DNA from: Allium sativum
Lineage: Eukaryota > Streptophyta > Magnoliopsida > Asparagales > Amaryllidaceae
DNA length: 64,000 nt
Assembly (NCBI GenBank): GCA_030737875.1
Contig: CM060911.1
Location: 91,284,599-91,348,598 of the forward strand
Reading direction: 5' to 3'
Below the pieces are notes generated by a model, which was not told where the DNA came from, did no database searches, and saw only the letters and a list, made by a program, of their open reading frames with translations. Below are positions 12,287 to 24,393 of the stretch, one piece after another. The position numbers were made by a program, and so were the translations under genes. The first letter of the stretch is position 1. Each line of letters starts with the position of its first letter.

Positions 12287-12406
12287 TTACTGAGTAAACC
12301 CAGAAAAACGATGAACATACCCCATTTGTTTTGCAGTGTTTTTCTTCTTCCAATTCTCAACATACCTCGTAGAGCTTCAATGAGATTCTTTAGTTTACCT
12401 CGTAGA
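12287..12406. mobile_element. Left half of a foldback/MITE element split by retroelement A
   Basis: The 23 bp at 12287-12309 (core ACTGAGTAAACCCAGAAAAA) are the reverse complement, with two mismatches, of 33420-33442. Further inward, 12366-12406 (CTCGTAGA...TTCTTTAGTTTACCTCGTAGA) pairs imperfectly with 33300-33345. Removing element A and one copy of its target duplication gives an inverted-repeat element of about 325 bp. It has no coding capacity. Confidence 0.65.
12402..12406. repeat. Target-site duplication GTAGA of element A (left)
   Basis: GTAGA immediately precedes the 5' LTR and is repeated at 33233-33237 immediately after the 3' LTR. This fixes both outer ends of the element. Confidence 0.95.
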
Positions 12407-12599
12407 TGTAATAACCTGGAACATCTGGGCCAGTTTAAAATTTTTATTTTGGCAATTTTAATGAATTTTTATTATTGAAAATGAATTATTTTAAATAATA
12501 TCGACGAGAAATTTATTTTGAATGGGATTCGACGTATATATTATACGCGTCGTCGTTAGAATATAAATATTTATATATAATTATAAATAGAATTGAAAA

Positions 12600-12720
12600 T
12601 GGCGCGGTAGTTCGATAATTCGATTTCAAACTTCAATTGGATGTACCGGGTGCAAAACAATCCGGATTTTAGTGAAACCAAAAATAATGGAATCTAATTG
12701 ATAGTATCTTTCCAACGAAT
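12600..12720 (+). other. U3-like module near the LTR start
   Basis: Pattern: GCGCGGTAGTTCG, TTTCAAACTTCAA, a GTACCGGGTGCA block, CGGATTTTAGTGAAACC, then a GTATCTTTCCAACGAATCCG block. The same pattern, diverged, returns about 3.5 kb further on in the same LTR (16060-16220). It is also at the start of family-B LTRs (47355-47480). Confidence 0.6.
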
Positions 12721-13292
12721 CCGACAAATCGAGATTTCATATCGGGAATCAAAAGATATGTCCAGTTGAAAATTCTGAATAGTCGCTATGGAATTCAGGC
12801 CCTTAAAAATGGACATTTTGCAAATGACCTCGGATTTCGACGAAACCAGTTTTGTTAGGTCCGTGATGTCGAATTATTGCTAGATTCCAAATTTCATAAT
12901 TTTTCGAATCAATATGTGAGCGTGGTAAAGGAAAACGTGTTTTGACCATTTCAGTTGATTTTAATCGACTAGAAAATGGCCATTTTTCTAACAGTCTCAG
13001 AATTCGACGAAACTAGTTTTGTTAGGACGGTATCGTCGATACGAAGCTAGAAAATATTTTTCTGGAATTTTTCTAGTTAGTATGTGACCCCGGTAATTTG
13101 AAATGTACGTTTAAAATTCAATATAGTGATTTAAATGTAAATTTGACGAAAACTGATCAAAACGGTCGAATCAGCTTGCGAAACATATCCCATTGTGTTC
13201 GGAATGGGGGTAATTACTTAGGGACGACAGTCGTTGGGTCCCGTTTGGAGTTTGAAAGGAAAGTCAACATTTAGGGGAGAATTAAATAAAAA

Positions 13293-13299
13293 TATAAAA
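13293..13299 (+). promoter_or_regulatory. TATA box of element A 5' LTR
   Basis: TATAAAA lies about 90 bp before the first ATG of the leader frame (13384), in a context of pyrimidine-rich sequence then CCCTAGCCCCA. The same arrangement is present in the 3' LTR (near 27615). Confidence 0.5.
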
Positions 13300-13383
13300 C
13301 CTTTTCTTTTCATATACCCCCTGCCCCCCATTCATTTCGATTTCAGTTTTTAAAAAAAAAAAAAAAAAAAAACCCTAGCCCCA

Positions 13384-13662
13384 ATGGCCTTGGGCCTCGC
13401 GCCCGTCGCACCTCTCCTCAGGTGGTGCCGCGCCACCGTGCCCTCCCTCCTCCATCTCGTCCTCGCACGCCAGAACCCCTCCGCCCTCCTATTGCTCTCC
13501 TCTCCATCAGTCGAACGCCGTATCCCCCAAATCAACCATGAAAACCCCAACCACCGCTTCTCCTCGACCTCCTCCGATGCACCCCCACCGCCTGCCGTTC
13601 AAGCGCGCCGACCCCGCCCCCCCCAGCTGCTCCAACGTGAAACGCCCCCCCTCCACACCTGA
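13384..13662 (+). CDS. Leader-exon reading frame in LTR A (92 codons), function unknown
   Basis: The frame starts MALGLAPVAPLLRWCRATVP and becomes Ser/Pro/Arg-rich. It is GC-rich in a strongly AT-rich LTR and lies just after a TATA box and an AAACCCTAGCC stretch of the sort seen in plant 5' leaders. It ends at 13662, 10 bp before a consensus splice donor (GTAAGT, 13672-13677). The counterpart in the 3' LTR has a different C-terminus because of small indels, so the protein is not obviously constrained. Minus-strand family-A LTRs carry unrelated GC-rich DNA at the same place. It looks like a captured host first exon. Whether it is translated is unknown. Confidence 0.35.
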   Translation: MALGLAPVAPLLRWCRATVPSLLHLVLARQNPSALLLLSSPSVERRIPQINHENPNHRFSSTSSDAPPPPAVQARRPRPPQLLQRETPPLHT

Positions 13663-15679
13663 ATTCAAAATGTAAGTTATATTTTATTTTTCTATTTTTA
13701 TTTAATTTAATACTTAACTTTAAAACCAGGTTTTAATATAATGAAAATCAGTTCATAAAAATGTGATTTTATTTTTTTATTTCTATTCATTTATGTAATT
13801 AAAAAGATTTGATTTTTATATGATTTATATGAGAATAAAGACATGATTTTTATATGGAGAAAAGACTGGATTTTTATCATATGTAAAGCGAGGAAAAGAT
13901 TGGATTTTTATAATATATTAGCGGTTTAAAAATACGATTTTTACATATGTTGTAGCGAATTAAAAATATGATTTTTATATTTTTAAAGTATTAAAAATAT
14001 AATCTTTACTATATAGAAATATTAAAAATATGATTTTTATATTTTTAAAGTATTAAAAATATAATCTTTATAGGGTAGAGAATATAAAAATATCATCTTT
14101 GTATATGTAGCGAAATAAAAATCTGATTTTTATTTTATATATGTAGAAGTAAAGTGATGATTTTTATAATGATGAAATCTATATTTTTGAAAAGGCGAAA
14201 ACTTTATTTTTATAAAGGAGAAAACTCTATTTTTATAAAGGCGAAATCTATATTTTTATAAGGGCGAAATCTATATTTTTGAAATAGAATTTTTATCTAT
14301 ATGTTAGCGGTAAGGAAATATGATTTTTATATATTGAATAGCATAGTAAAAATTCGATTTTTAAATATATGAAGTGATTATAGAAATATGATTTCTAAAT
14401 TGAATGTGAATAAATAAAAATGTGATTTTTATTTTAAAGACATCGAAATATAAAAATGTGTGATTTTTATATATATAGCGACTACGGGCAACGAAGATGA
14501 CGAAGATGGGATAACGAAGAAGATTTCTATTAATGAAATGTCGTGAAGTGGATAGCTATCGGTGAGAATTTCTCACTCTAAATTCTCTTTTTCTAGTTAT
14601 ATATATATACTAGGATGCAGACGGTGCTTAGTAGCACCCGACACAATCATCCACAGACCATGGACTTGTTTGTTTGGTTGCATAGATTAGTTTGATGATT
14701 TGATTTGAATTTGGTTGTTTGGTGAATATGATTGATGTCTGAATGGCGTGGGCCTTCACTAGACCGGGGATAAGGCTAGGCCTCGTCCCGTTTCTAGTAT
14801 CGTGCCGTTATGCCGCCTAAATTTTCTAAAATATGTTAGAAAAATAAAAATGTCATTTTTATTGTGTAAATGAACTGAATAGAAATTCAAGTGTTGAAAT
14901 AAATATTTTTGACGTTAAAAATATAATTTTTAACGTGAAAGTGAATAAATAAATATTTATAAACAAATCGGCCGATTTGTTTATTTACACTGATTTGACT
15001 TATATTGATTGGGTCGATAAATTTTACACATCGCCCAACTGCACAAACAAAAATGTGTGTTTGTTGATTTGAAACCCCACACGGGTGTTGGGATGATATT
15101 TGGCGTACACTAATCCCAATTATTTAATTATTGTCGATCGATTGGTCGACAGACTGTGTAAGCGTCGATTATTTATATTTGGTGCTTTTGCAGTTGTGTG
15201 GTGCACTTTGGTTGATTGTTGATTACATTTCAAAGTTATTATATACATGTGTTGTATGGAATCCATATAATTAACATTATATGGTGATTGATTGGGCCTC
15301 ATTCCAATCGGGAAAATAATGAATATTGTAAAGGAAAATTCATGTGTTGAATCTATTCATGTGTTGAGTGAAATATTTTAATAATAAAATTCATATCTTT
15401 AACATATTTAAAATTAGAACTACTTCCCAGTAGAAGTCTAATTAAAAATCAAACGATAGATACCATAGTTTTATAAAATATTTTACATAACAAAAATAGT
15501 GATGTGTTGACAGTACTCCTGTGTTGAGATTAGTCGTGGGTTGAAAGAAATATATATTCATGTGTTGAATGGGAAAAATATTCATTAGTTGAATATAATA
15601 AAGGAGTTGTGAAAAATATAAAGCCGTGTTGATTAGTTTTGCGCCATTTTGACGTGAACGATATTTACATCGATTTTAT

Positions 15680-15815
15680 ACGATTTCGAAATGAATTGAA
15701 TTGAAAACGAATTCGAAATGAATTGAATTGAAAACGAATTCGAAATGAATTGAATTGAAAACGAATTCGAAATGAATTGAATTGAAAACGATTTCGAAAT
15801 GAATTGAATTAAAAA
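15680..15815 (+). repeat. 27-bp tandem repeat, about five copies
   Basis: Units of TCGAAATGAATTGAATTGAA plus AACGAAT. As 27 is divisible by three, the complementary strand gives long frames repeating SFSIQFISK. These frames have no start context and I treat them as repeat artefacts. Confidence 0.9.
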
Positions 15816-16059
15816 CGAATTCAAATTGAATTGAAAGTGAATTGAAATGAATTCAAATTGAATTAAAATTTGAATTGAATAGAAATGAATTTTAAAACGG
15901 ATTTATAAAGAAGAATTCAATTTTGATTTGAATTGAATATAGAAGTTGAATTGTTTCAGAAACGAATTTAAAACGAGTTATAAAATTCGTTTTAAATGGA
16001 AATCGACGAAATATATATTATTTATATTATATATATAATATAATGGCCTAAATAGAACG

Positions 16060-16220
16060 CGCCGCGCAGCGGCAGTTCGTGAATTTCGACCATTTATTTC
16101 AAACGGACATTGCGGGAGATCCGACCGTCGGATTCTCCTAAAACCGGAACCGTTGGGTTCGTATCGAAAAGAGCTTTCCAATAAATGTTAGAAATTTGAA
16201 ATCTAACGGTTGGATTTGGA
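16060..16220 (+). other. Second U3-like module, mid-LTR
   Basis: GCGCCGCGCAGCGGCAGTTC, then TTTCAAACGGACATT, then an inverted repeat around ATCCGACCGTCGGAT (16113-16127), then ACCGGAACCGTTGGGTTCGT. Layout and words match the module at the LTR start, though the sequences are diverged. Confidence 0.6.
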
Positions 16221-17252
16221 ATTATGTCCAAATCAAATTCGAAAAAGGTCGCTGTAAGTGCAGTTCGATGGCCGTTGTTGGAAATCGACTGTACGGGCCT
16301 TGATAAAATTATTAAAATTATTGATAATTTGTGTAAAATTATAATATGTGAATTGGAAAGATTTGGGGTGAAAAACTCCATATTTGAAAAGATAAAAATA
16401 GATTTTTATCAAAATGAACTAGTTTTGAACTAGAATTAAAATCAATTTATTTTTAAATAAATAAATTGAATTTGAAAGTGATTTTGAAAATAATCAATAT
16501 TTCCAATACGTGAATTGGACTGGAGTTGAATCGAAATTATCTTCGGAATATTTCGATGTTGGATTTCGTGACCATACAGATATTGTTATGGGAATTTGAA
16601 AGATATATTTTATATCTTTATTTCCAATACGATATTTGTTGGTTCCAGAATTTGATATTAAATATAAGCCGATACATTTTCTATTCAGAGCCTTGTATTT
16701 AATATCAAATGTGATTTGGGTTTGTCGTGAATCGTGTTTTAGAAGACATTGGTTCTTTAACCCAGTTAAAGACAGAATATTGATTTTTGAGAAGATTAAA
16801 ACTAAGTGGAGTTTTAATGAATCTTTAATTAGATTAAAAATGTGAATTGATAATTTTAATTATCAAATTTGAAAAGTGATCGAGAGTGGAGTACCACCAG
16901 TTTTTCTCCAAAGCGATAGTTAAATCTTTAATTAGATTTGAACGTGAAATGGTAATTAATTTTACCGATAACACCGTGGTGTTAGATATGGAGTATCACC
17001 AGTTTTGCTCCATGGGATATATAGGTTGGGATTGGGAAATAAAACAAATAATTACTTCGGTGTGGTTCGCTAATCCCGACTAGTTTGAAATGATATCCAA
17101 AGGAAGATTATAGGATAAATTTAGAAGAATTTATCTTGGATAAAATTAATGGGAACATTTCCCTAAGAATGTGATTTTGTGAATAAAAGAATATTCTGAA
17201 TTGGAATGAGGCGTTTGTTGTGCTTGTGTAACATTCGTTTATTATATACGTG

Positions 17253-18555
17253 GGTTATTCAGAAAGGCCGGGTTTATACCCATTCTGAATAACCGATTCG
17301 ACGAGATGTCGAAGATGAAGACGGTGGTGGAAGACCGGAAGTCTTCACATCGTTTGGGTGATTACTGATGATCTTGATTGGGATGTACACCCAGGATGAG
17401 GGAATCAGTTGGTGATCGTCTAGACGTACTTGGAGATGGATGGATATGCGAGGAAAGTGCCTCCGGTTTCGTTCAGACCCAGAACGAACTTGTAAATGGA
17501 TTGTGTGTCTGACATTGGATTTTATTCTGTGTTGATTGATCTCTATTAAATATACATTTGTTTGGCGGCGGAGAATTTATTCTCTTGCTTAACGCCCTTC
17601 TCTGAGACGTACGAGCTCAGAGGTTGTATATCGATGGACATCAGTCGCATGGAGTGAATTGTCAATGTGGCACGCGTAAGTGGCAATTGATCAAGGCTTC
17701 TGTTGAAAAGCAAAGTCTTGTGGTTGATGATCAAAGCACGGCCTGTGTGGCGTAGCTTTGTGTATAATGTGAATTCGCGAGCCTCACACCTCGGTATGAG
17801 TCAAAAACGGGATAGTGACTGCAGGGAGAGCATGACGTTTCTTTCTAGCTAGGGTGGTGTCAGTGACCTACCAGCCCTGACATTTATATACTTTTCACCT
17901 GTGTGGTTGTTGGATATGAGGCGCCTCGGATATAGGTCTGTAAGGACCGGGAAACGTGTGTTCAGGAATTGCCAATCCTCAAAAGTAAGAGAGGACCGGC
18001 CCTGAAGATCCAAGGATCATAGTGGGGTCCTGGGACATTTGCTAGAGTGTCTCGAATCGGAGAGGAGCTTGCCCCTTGCCTCGGCTCATGACGGAATCCA
18101 ATTTCCAATACGTGTGTTTCGGTTTTATTTGTAGAGCCTAGTATGGCGACATAGTAGATGGTAGCTATGCCGCCTATGATTGATACTTATGATTGAAATT
18201 GTTTTGACACTATACACCTATACTAGTATCAAATAATGTGTTTTAAACGTATCAAGCATGCTTTGGCTGTTATAAGGGAAAACCCTATCCTCCGGCTTGC
18301 GTTGCATTGTGTGATGGGAACTGGGTCTTATAACAGCTTCATTTTTCTTTATTTAGCATTGCGCTGTTTGTTCTATGCACTGGTATTCTTGGGAGGAAAC
18401 CCGTTCCGTGTTATACGGCGTGGTCCCTAGATTTACCAAACTTTAAAACCAATATTAATAACTGTTTTAGTTCTCACACCAGTCACATGACTGACCTGGA
18501 GTTTATTGTTTTAACCTAAACTCTGGGTGCCCCTATTTTCCGCACGGGCAGCTAG
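17253..18555 (+). ncRNA. Hairpin-rich structured domain of LTR A (5' copy)
   Basis: Perfect or near-perfect stems follow one another. They are GGTTATTCAGAA/TTCTGAATAACC (17253-17264, 17283-17294), GAAGAC/GTCTTC (about 17330-17346), GAGAA/TTCTC with TTTA loop (about 17571-17584), CTCTGAG/CTCAGAG (about 17600-17622), CCGT/ACGG (18406-18418), CAGTC/GACTG (18480-18493), GAGTTTA/TAAACTC (18499-18523) and TGCCC/GGGCA (18528-18550). Several stems are kept with paired changes in other LTR copies. It lies at the 3' end of the LTR, upstream of the primer site, so it would be in the RNA leader. Role unknown; packaging, dimerisation or translation control are possible. Confidence 0.55.
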
Positions 18556-19151
18556 TAGTTTTGGTTTTGCAGATTTATATTCACAGGGTCCTGATTAACA
18601 GCTGGAACGATGCTAGGAAAGCTCTGTATCCGTGTATCACTTCTAGTTGTGCTTTTGTATTATTTTCCGTTGCTATGTAATTTATTGTAATCTCTGATAT
18701 TTATTGAATGTAATTTATTCATTTATACTCTGTATATTCTTGTATCTGATGGAATTGTTGTAATAACAATGAAATGTTCTTCTGTCTGTGTTCCGATGGG
18801 TGTTGTTCTCAAAGTATTCGTGTGACGGCAAAGAATTTCGCTCAGTCCGAACCAGTCGCTAAACCGATCCAGGCCGTTCGAAACTCCCTATCGTTTGAGA
18901 ACACGACAAAACAGAACGCATACAGAAGAACATTTCATTGTATATTACAACAATGCATCAGATTACAAGAATATACAGAGTATAAATGAATATTACATAG
19001 AAATATCAGAGGTTTAAATTACATTTAAAAACATCGCAGCGGAAAATAATATAATACACAACTAGAAGGAGATATACGGATACCAAGCTTTCCTGATATC
19101 GTTCCAGCTGTAAACCAGGATCCTGTGAATATAAATCTGCAAAACCAAAAC

Positions 19152-19238
19152 TACTAGCTGCCCGTGTCGAAAATAAGGGCACCCAGAGTTTAGGTTAAAA
19201 CAATAAACTCCAGGTCAGTCATGTGACTGGTGTGAGAA
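19152..19238 (-). other. Conserved three-hairpin module, solo LTR copy
   Basis: Reverse-strand copy with CAGTCA/TGACTG, GAGTTTA/TAAACTC and TGCCC/GGGCA all intact. The preceding CCGT/ACGG stem is CCAT/ACGG here (near 19270-19310), with one mismatch. Confidence 0.6.
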
Positions 19239-22139
19239 CTAAAACAGTTAATCTTTATTTTTAAAGCTAGGTAAATCAATGGACCACGCCGTATAACATG
19301 GAACGGGTTTCCTCCCAAGAATACCAGTGCATAAAACAACAGCGCAATGCTAATTAAAGAAGAATGAAGCTGTTATAAGACCCAGGTCCCATCACACAAT
19401 GCAACGCAGTCGAGGATAGGGTTTTCCCTTATAACAGCCAAAGAATGCTTGATACGTTTAAAACAAATCATTTGATACTATTATAAGTGCATAGTGTATA
19501 AAACACTTCGAATCATAAGTATCAATCATAGGCGGCATGGGTACCATATATCATGTCGCCATACTAGGCTCTACAAATAAAACCGCAAATGTCACGTATT
19601 TGGAAATTGGATTTCCGTCTATGAACCGAGGCAAAAGATAGTCCTCAACCGATTCGAGACGCTCTAGCCCGTGTCTCAGGAACAGCCGCAACTGCCCCCT
19701 GGATCCTCAGGGCCGGTCCACCGATGTGGATTATTATGCCTGAACACTACGTCTCCCCACCCTATGGGGTGTAAGTCTGGTCCGTCAGCCGACCAGAATG
19801 CATCGGCCGAAACCGATATAACCGAGACGCCTCGCAACAGCAACAACCACATAAGTCAAACTCGTCAGGGCGTGTAAAACCACTGACGCCACTTCTAGCT
19901 AGAAAGAAACGCATGCCCTCCCTGACGTCCGTCTCCCGTTTTTGGTTCATACCGGGTGTGAAACACGCGAGGTAAACGTTACACAAAGCTACGCCACAAA
20001 GGCCTTGCTTTGATCATCACCACAAGACTTTGCTTTTCAACAGAAGCCTCGATCAATTGCCACTTAGGCATGCCACACAGGCAATTCACTCCATGCATTT
20101 GATATCCATCAATATATAACCCCTGAGCTCGTACGTCTCAGAGAAGGGCGTTAAGCAAGAGAATAAATTCTCCGCCGCCAAACAGATATATATTTAATAG
20201 AAATCAAACACACAGACTAAAATCCAATGTCAGACACACAGTCCATTTACAAGTCCGTTCTGGGTCTGAACGAAACCGGAGGCACCTAGTACCCCGCATA
20301 TCCATCGATCTCCAAGTACGTCTGGACGATCACTAACTGTTTCCATCTTCTTGGGTGTACAGCCCAATCAAGATCATCAGTTATCACCCAAACGACGTGA
20401 AGACCTCCGGTCTTCGACCATCGTCTTCATCTTCGACTTATCGTCGTATCAGTTATTCAGAATGGGATAAACCCGGTCTTCCCGAATAACTCGCGTATAT
20501 TTTAAATAAGTGTTACACAAACATAACATACGCCTCATTCCAATTCATCAGTCACTAACCGTAAATTAATCAAGAGAATAATTCCCCAAATATTAACCCC
20601 GAAGGCCGAAACCAACATCAGATCAATATCCAGAAAACCATTCTGCTTAGCTAACCGACAGTTAGTTTCTGAATTTCACATTCATAGGGAAAGATTCCCA
20701 TTAATTTTATCAAAGATAAATTCTTGAATTTATTCTTTAATCTATTTTTGAATATCAATTCAAACTAGTCGGGATTAGCGAACCTTACCGAAGTAATCAT
20801 TTGTTTTAATTTCCCAATCCCAACCTATTCATCCCATGAAGTAAAACTGGTAATACTTCATATCTAACACCACGGTGTTATCGGTAAATTCAATTACCAT
20901 TTCACGTTCAAATCTAATTAAAGATTTAACTATCGCCTGGAGCAAAACTGGTGGTACTCCATTTTCGATCTTTTCAATCTAATTAAAGATTCATTAAAAC
21001 TCCACTTAGTTTTAATCTTCGACTGGGTTAAAGAATCAGTGTCATTTAAAACACGGTTCACGATAAACCCAAAATCACATTCATTAATTATCGGGTTAAA
21101 GAACGAGTGTTATTTAAAACACCGTTCACGATAAACCCAAAAATCAATATCGATTCAATTCCAATTAAATATTATTTAATTGGTACATTTCGTTAAATCT
21201 AAACAAAAAGATTTAATCTTTTCTCAACTGGGTTCAAGAACAGTGTTAGTGAAGACACCATTCACGACAAACCCAAATCACATTCGATATTCAATACAAG
21301 GCTCTGAATAGAAAATATATCGGCTTATATTCAATATCGAATTCTACGACTAACAAATGCCGTATTGGAAATAACGATATAAATATATATCTTTCAAATT
21401 TCCATAACAACACCTGTATAATCACGAATTCCAACATCGAAATATTCCGAAGACAATTTCGATTCAAATCCCCTCCAATGCAATCATTGGATATTCTGGT
21501 TATTTTCAAAACCCTTTTCAAATTCAATTTATTTATTTAAAAATAAATAGAATTATAATTCTAGTTCAAAACTAGTTCATTTCGATAAAAATCTATTTTT
21601 ATCTTTTCAAATATGGAGTTTTTCATCCCAAATCTTCACAAATCATTTCTTATGATTTTACACAAATTATTACTATTTTTAATAATTTTATCAAGGCCCG
21701 TACAGTCGATTTCCATTAATGGCCATCGAATTGCACTTATAGCGACCTTTTTCAAATTTGATTTGGATATAATTCCAAATCCAACCGTTAGATTTCTAAT
21801 TTATCACATTCGTTAGAAAGCTCTTTTCGATACGAACCCAACGGTTCCGGTTTTAGGAGAATCCGACGGTCGGATCTCCCGTAATGTCCGTTTGAAATAA
21901 ATGGTCGAAATTCACGAACTGCCGCGGCGCGGCGCGTTCTATTCAGGCCATTATATTATATATATAATATATACTTCGTCGATTTCTATTTAAAACGAAT
22001 TATATAAATAGTTTTGAATTCGTTTCAAAAACATTTTCAACTTCCTTTTCAATTCAAATCACAATTGAATTCTTCTTTATAGATTCGTTTTAAAATTCAT
22101 TTCTATTCAATTCAAATTTCAATTCAATTTGAATTCGTT

Positions 22140-22460
22140 TTCAATTCAATTCATTTCGAAATCATTTTCAATTCAATTCATTTCGAAATCGTTTTCAATT
22201 CAATTCATTTCGAAATCGTTTTCAATTCAATTCATTTCGAAATCGTTTTCAATTCAATTCATTTCGAAATCGTTTTCAATTCAATTCATTTCGAAATCGT
22301 TTTCAATTCAATTCATTTCGAAATCGTTTTCAATTCACTTCATTTCGAAATCGTTTTCATTTCACTTTGAATTCGTTTTCAATTCAATTCATTTCGAAAT
22401 CGTTTTCAATTCAATTCATTTCGAAATCGTTTTCAATTCAATTCATTTCGAAATCGTTTT
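22140..22460 (-). repeat. 27-bp tandem repeat, about twelve copies
   Basis: Reverse-strand counterpart of the array at 15680, expanded. The + strand frame repeating SFSIQFISK across it is a by-product of the 27-bp period. Confidence 0.9.
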
Positions 22461-23689
22461 CCGTTCAATTCAAAATATTCGATTTCGAATCACTTTTCAA
22501 TATTCATTTTAAGATGAATAAAATCGATATAAATATCGTTCACGTCAAAATGGCGTCAATCTAATCAACACGGCTTCATAAAATTCTATTTTCAAATATT
22601 TCTTTTTCAAATATTTCTTTTTCAAAATAGTTGTTATTATCAAAATATTTCGTTCAACACATGACCAATCTCAATGAATGAGTACTGTCAACACATGAAC
22701 TTTTATTTTATAATATTCTTTATTTTTCAAACTGGAATGAGGCCCAATCAATTACCATATAAAGTTAATTATATGGATTTTCATACCACACATGTATATA
22801 ATTACATTGAAAAATAATCAACCATCAACCAAAGTGCACTACACTGTATAAGCATCAATTATAGATATTCAACGCTTATAACAGCCTGTCAATCAATCGA
22901 TCGACGCATTTAATCAATCAGGATGAGTGAACTTCAAATTTCATCCCAACACCCGTGTAGGGTTTCAAACAGTCAAACGCATATTTTATTTTTGCAGTTG
23001 GGCGATGTGTAAAATTTATCGTCCCAATCAATGTCATTCAAATAGGTGTACATAAACAAACCGTCCGGTTTATAAATGAATATTTTATTTTATTCACTTC
23101 ACGTTAAAAATTATATTTTTAACGATAAAACATTTTATTTCAACCTATGAATTTCTATTCAATTCATTTACATAATAAAATGATATTTTTATTTTTCTAA
23201 CATATTTTAGAAAATTTCGGCGGCATAACGGCACGATACTAGAAACGGGACAAGGCCTAGCCTTATCCCCGGTCTAGTGAAGGCCCACGCCATTCACACA
23301 TCAATCATATCAATTTTATTATGCAAACCACAAAATTTGGAGTAAGAGTCTAACCTAGCCTTACTCCTTCGCGTTATAACGGCGCACGTCTAACCCTAAC
23401 CAATTTATCGATTCGATTTTTCACACCACAAACCACATTCAAACCAATATCACAATCAATAACCAAACAGCCAAACAAACAAGTCCATGGTCTGTGGACG
23501 ATTGTGTCGGGTGCTACTAAACACCGTCTGCATCCTAGTTTATATATATAACTAGAAAATAAATTTGAAAGGTGAGAAATTCTCACAAATAGCTATCCTA
23601 GCTCCACAGCACTTCATTTGCAGAAGTCTTCGTCGTTTCGCCTTTTTGTCACCTTCGTTGCCCAAGGCCACTATATATATAAAAATCGA

Positions 23690-24020
23690 ATTTTTATTTC
23701 GCTATTCAATATATAAAAATCGAATTTTAATTTCGAAGTTCAATATATAAAAATCGAATTTTTATTTCAAAGTTCAATATATAAAAATCGAATTTTTATT
23801 TCAAAGTTCAATATATAATAATCGAATTTTTATTTCAAAGTTCAATATATAAAAATCGAATTTTTATTTCAAAGTTCAATATATAAAAATCGAATTTTTA
23901 TTTCAAAGTTCAATATATAAAAATCGAATTTTTATTTCAAAGTTCAATATATAAAAATCGAATTTTTATTTCAAAGTTCAATATATAAAAATCGAATTTT
24001 TATTTCAACTTTCAATATAT
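23690..24020 (-). repeat. 34-bp tandem repeat, about nine copies
   Basis: On the + strand the unit is CAATATATAAAAATCGAATT followed by TTTATTTCAAAGTT. It lies in the AT-rich intron-like part of the solo LTR and corresponds to non-expanded AAAAATNNGATTTTTA words in element A (13800-14480). Confidence 0.9.
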
Positions 24021-24393
24021 AAAAATATGATTTTTTACTTTTCTACAAATCCGATCTTTTTAAAGTTTAAACCTTTCACTTAAACTTAAAATTAAAATCA
24101 GTCTTAACCTTTTAAAAAAAAATCAACTGTTTTTAATCTTTTAAAAATCAATTCGGTTTTTTATATTCTTTTAAAAAAATCAGTTTTAATACCTAATTAA
24201 AATTCTTTAAAAATCAGTTTAAAATTCTTATAAAAAAACAATTTAAAATTCTTATAAAATCAGTTTTAACATTTTAAAAATCAGAACTTACTTATTTAAA
24301 TAAAATCAGTTTTTAAACTTAAATTAAAATCAGCTTTACTTCTATTTTTTATATATAGAATAAAAATAAAAATAAATAAGAAAAAAAACTTAC

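Larger units (their letters stand above)
12407..18820 (+). mobile_element. 5' LTR of element A (main part; last 35 bp at 25651-25685)
   Basis: It begins TGTAATAACCTGG and, after the nested solo LTR is removed, ends GGGTCCTTTTA. It is therefore TG...TA rather than TG...CA. Order: conserved start with a U3-like module (12600-12720), TATA box at 13293-13299, leader reading frame from 13384, donor-like GTAAGT at 13672-13677, AT-rich intron-like repeats (13680-14480), GGTGAGAATTTCTCAC at about 14560, second U3-like module (16060-16220), hairpin-rich domain (17253-18555). Confidence 0.92.

Noticed and set aside
17340..17420. CTGATGA words that could start a hammerhead ribozyme, as in plant retrozymes
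   Set aside because: No GAAA core element or closing stems at the right spacing. The same holds near 52318.
18236..18430. 64-codon frame (MCFKRIKHALAVIREN...) repeated at 32613 and, in reverse, 35215
   Set aside because: It overlaps the hairpin-rich domain, and its conservation is explained by LTR homology and RNA stems. The frame is not kept in fragment 1-4525 or family B.
22129..22512. Long frames repeating SFSIQFISK or SLYIQFISK (also at 37868-38419, 29956-30201, 15633-15824)
   Set aside because: They follow from 27-bp tandem repeats, a multiple of three. They lie on the strand opposite LTR transcription or lack start context, and have no protein-like complexity.
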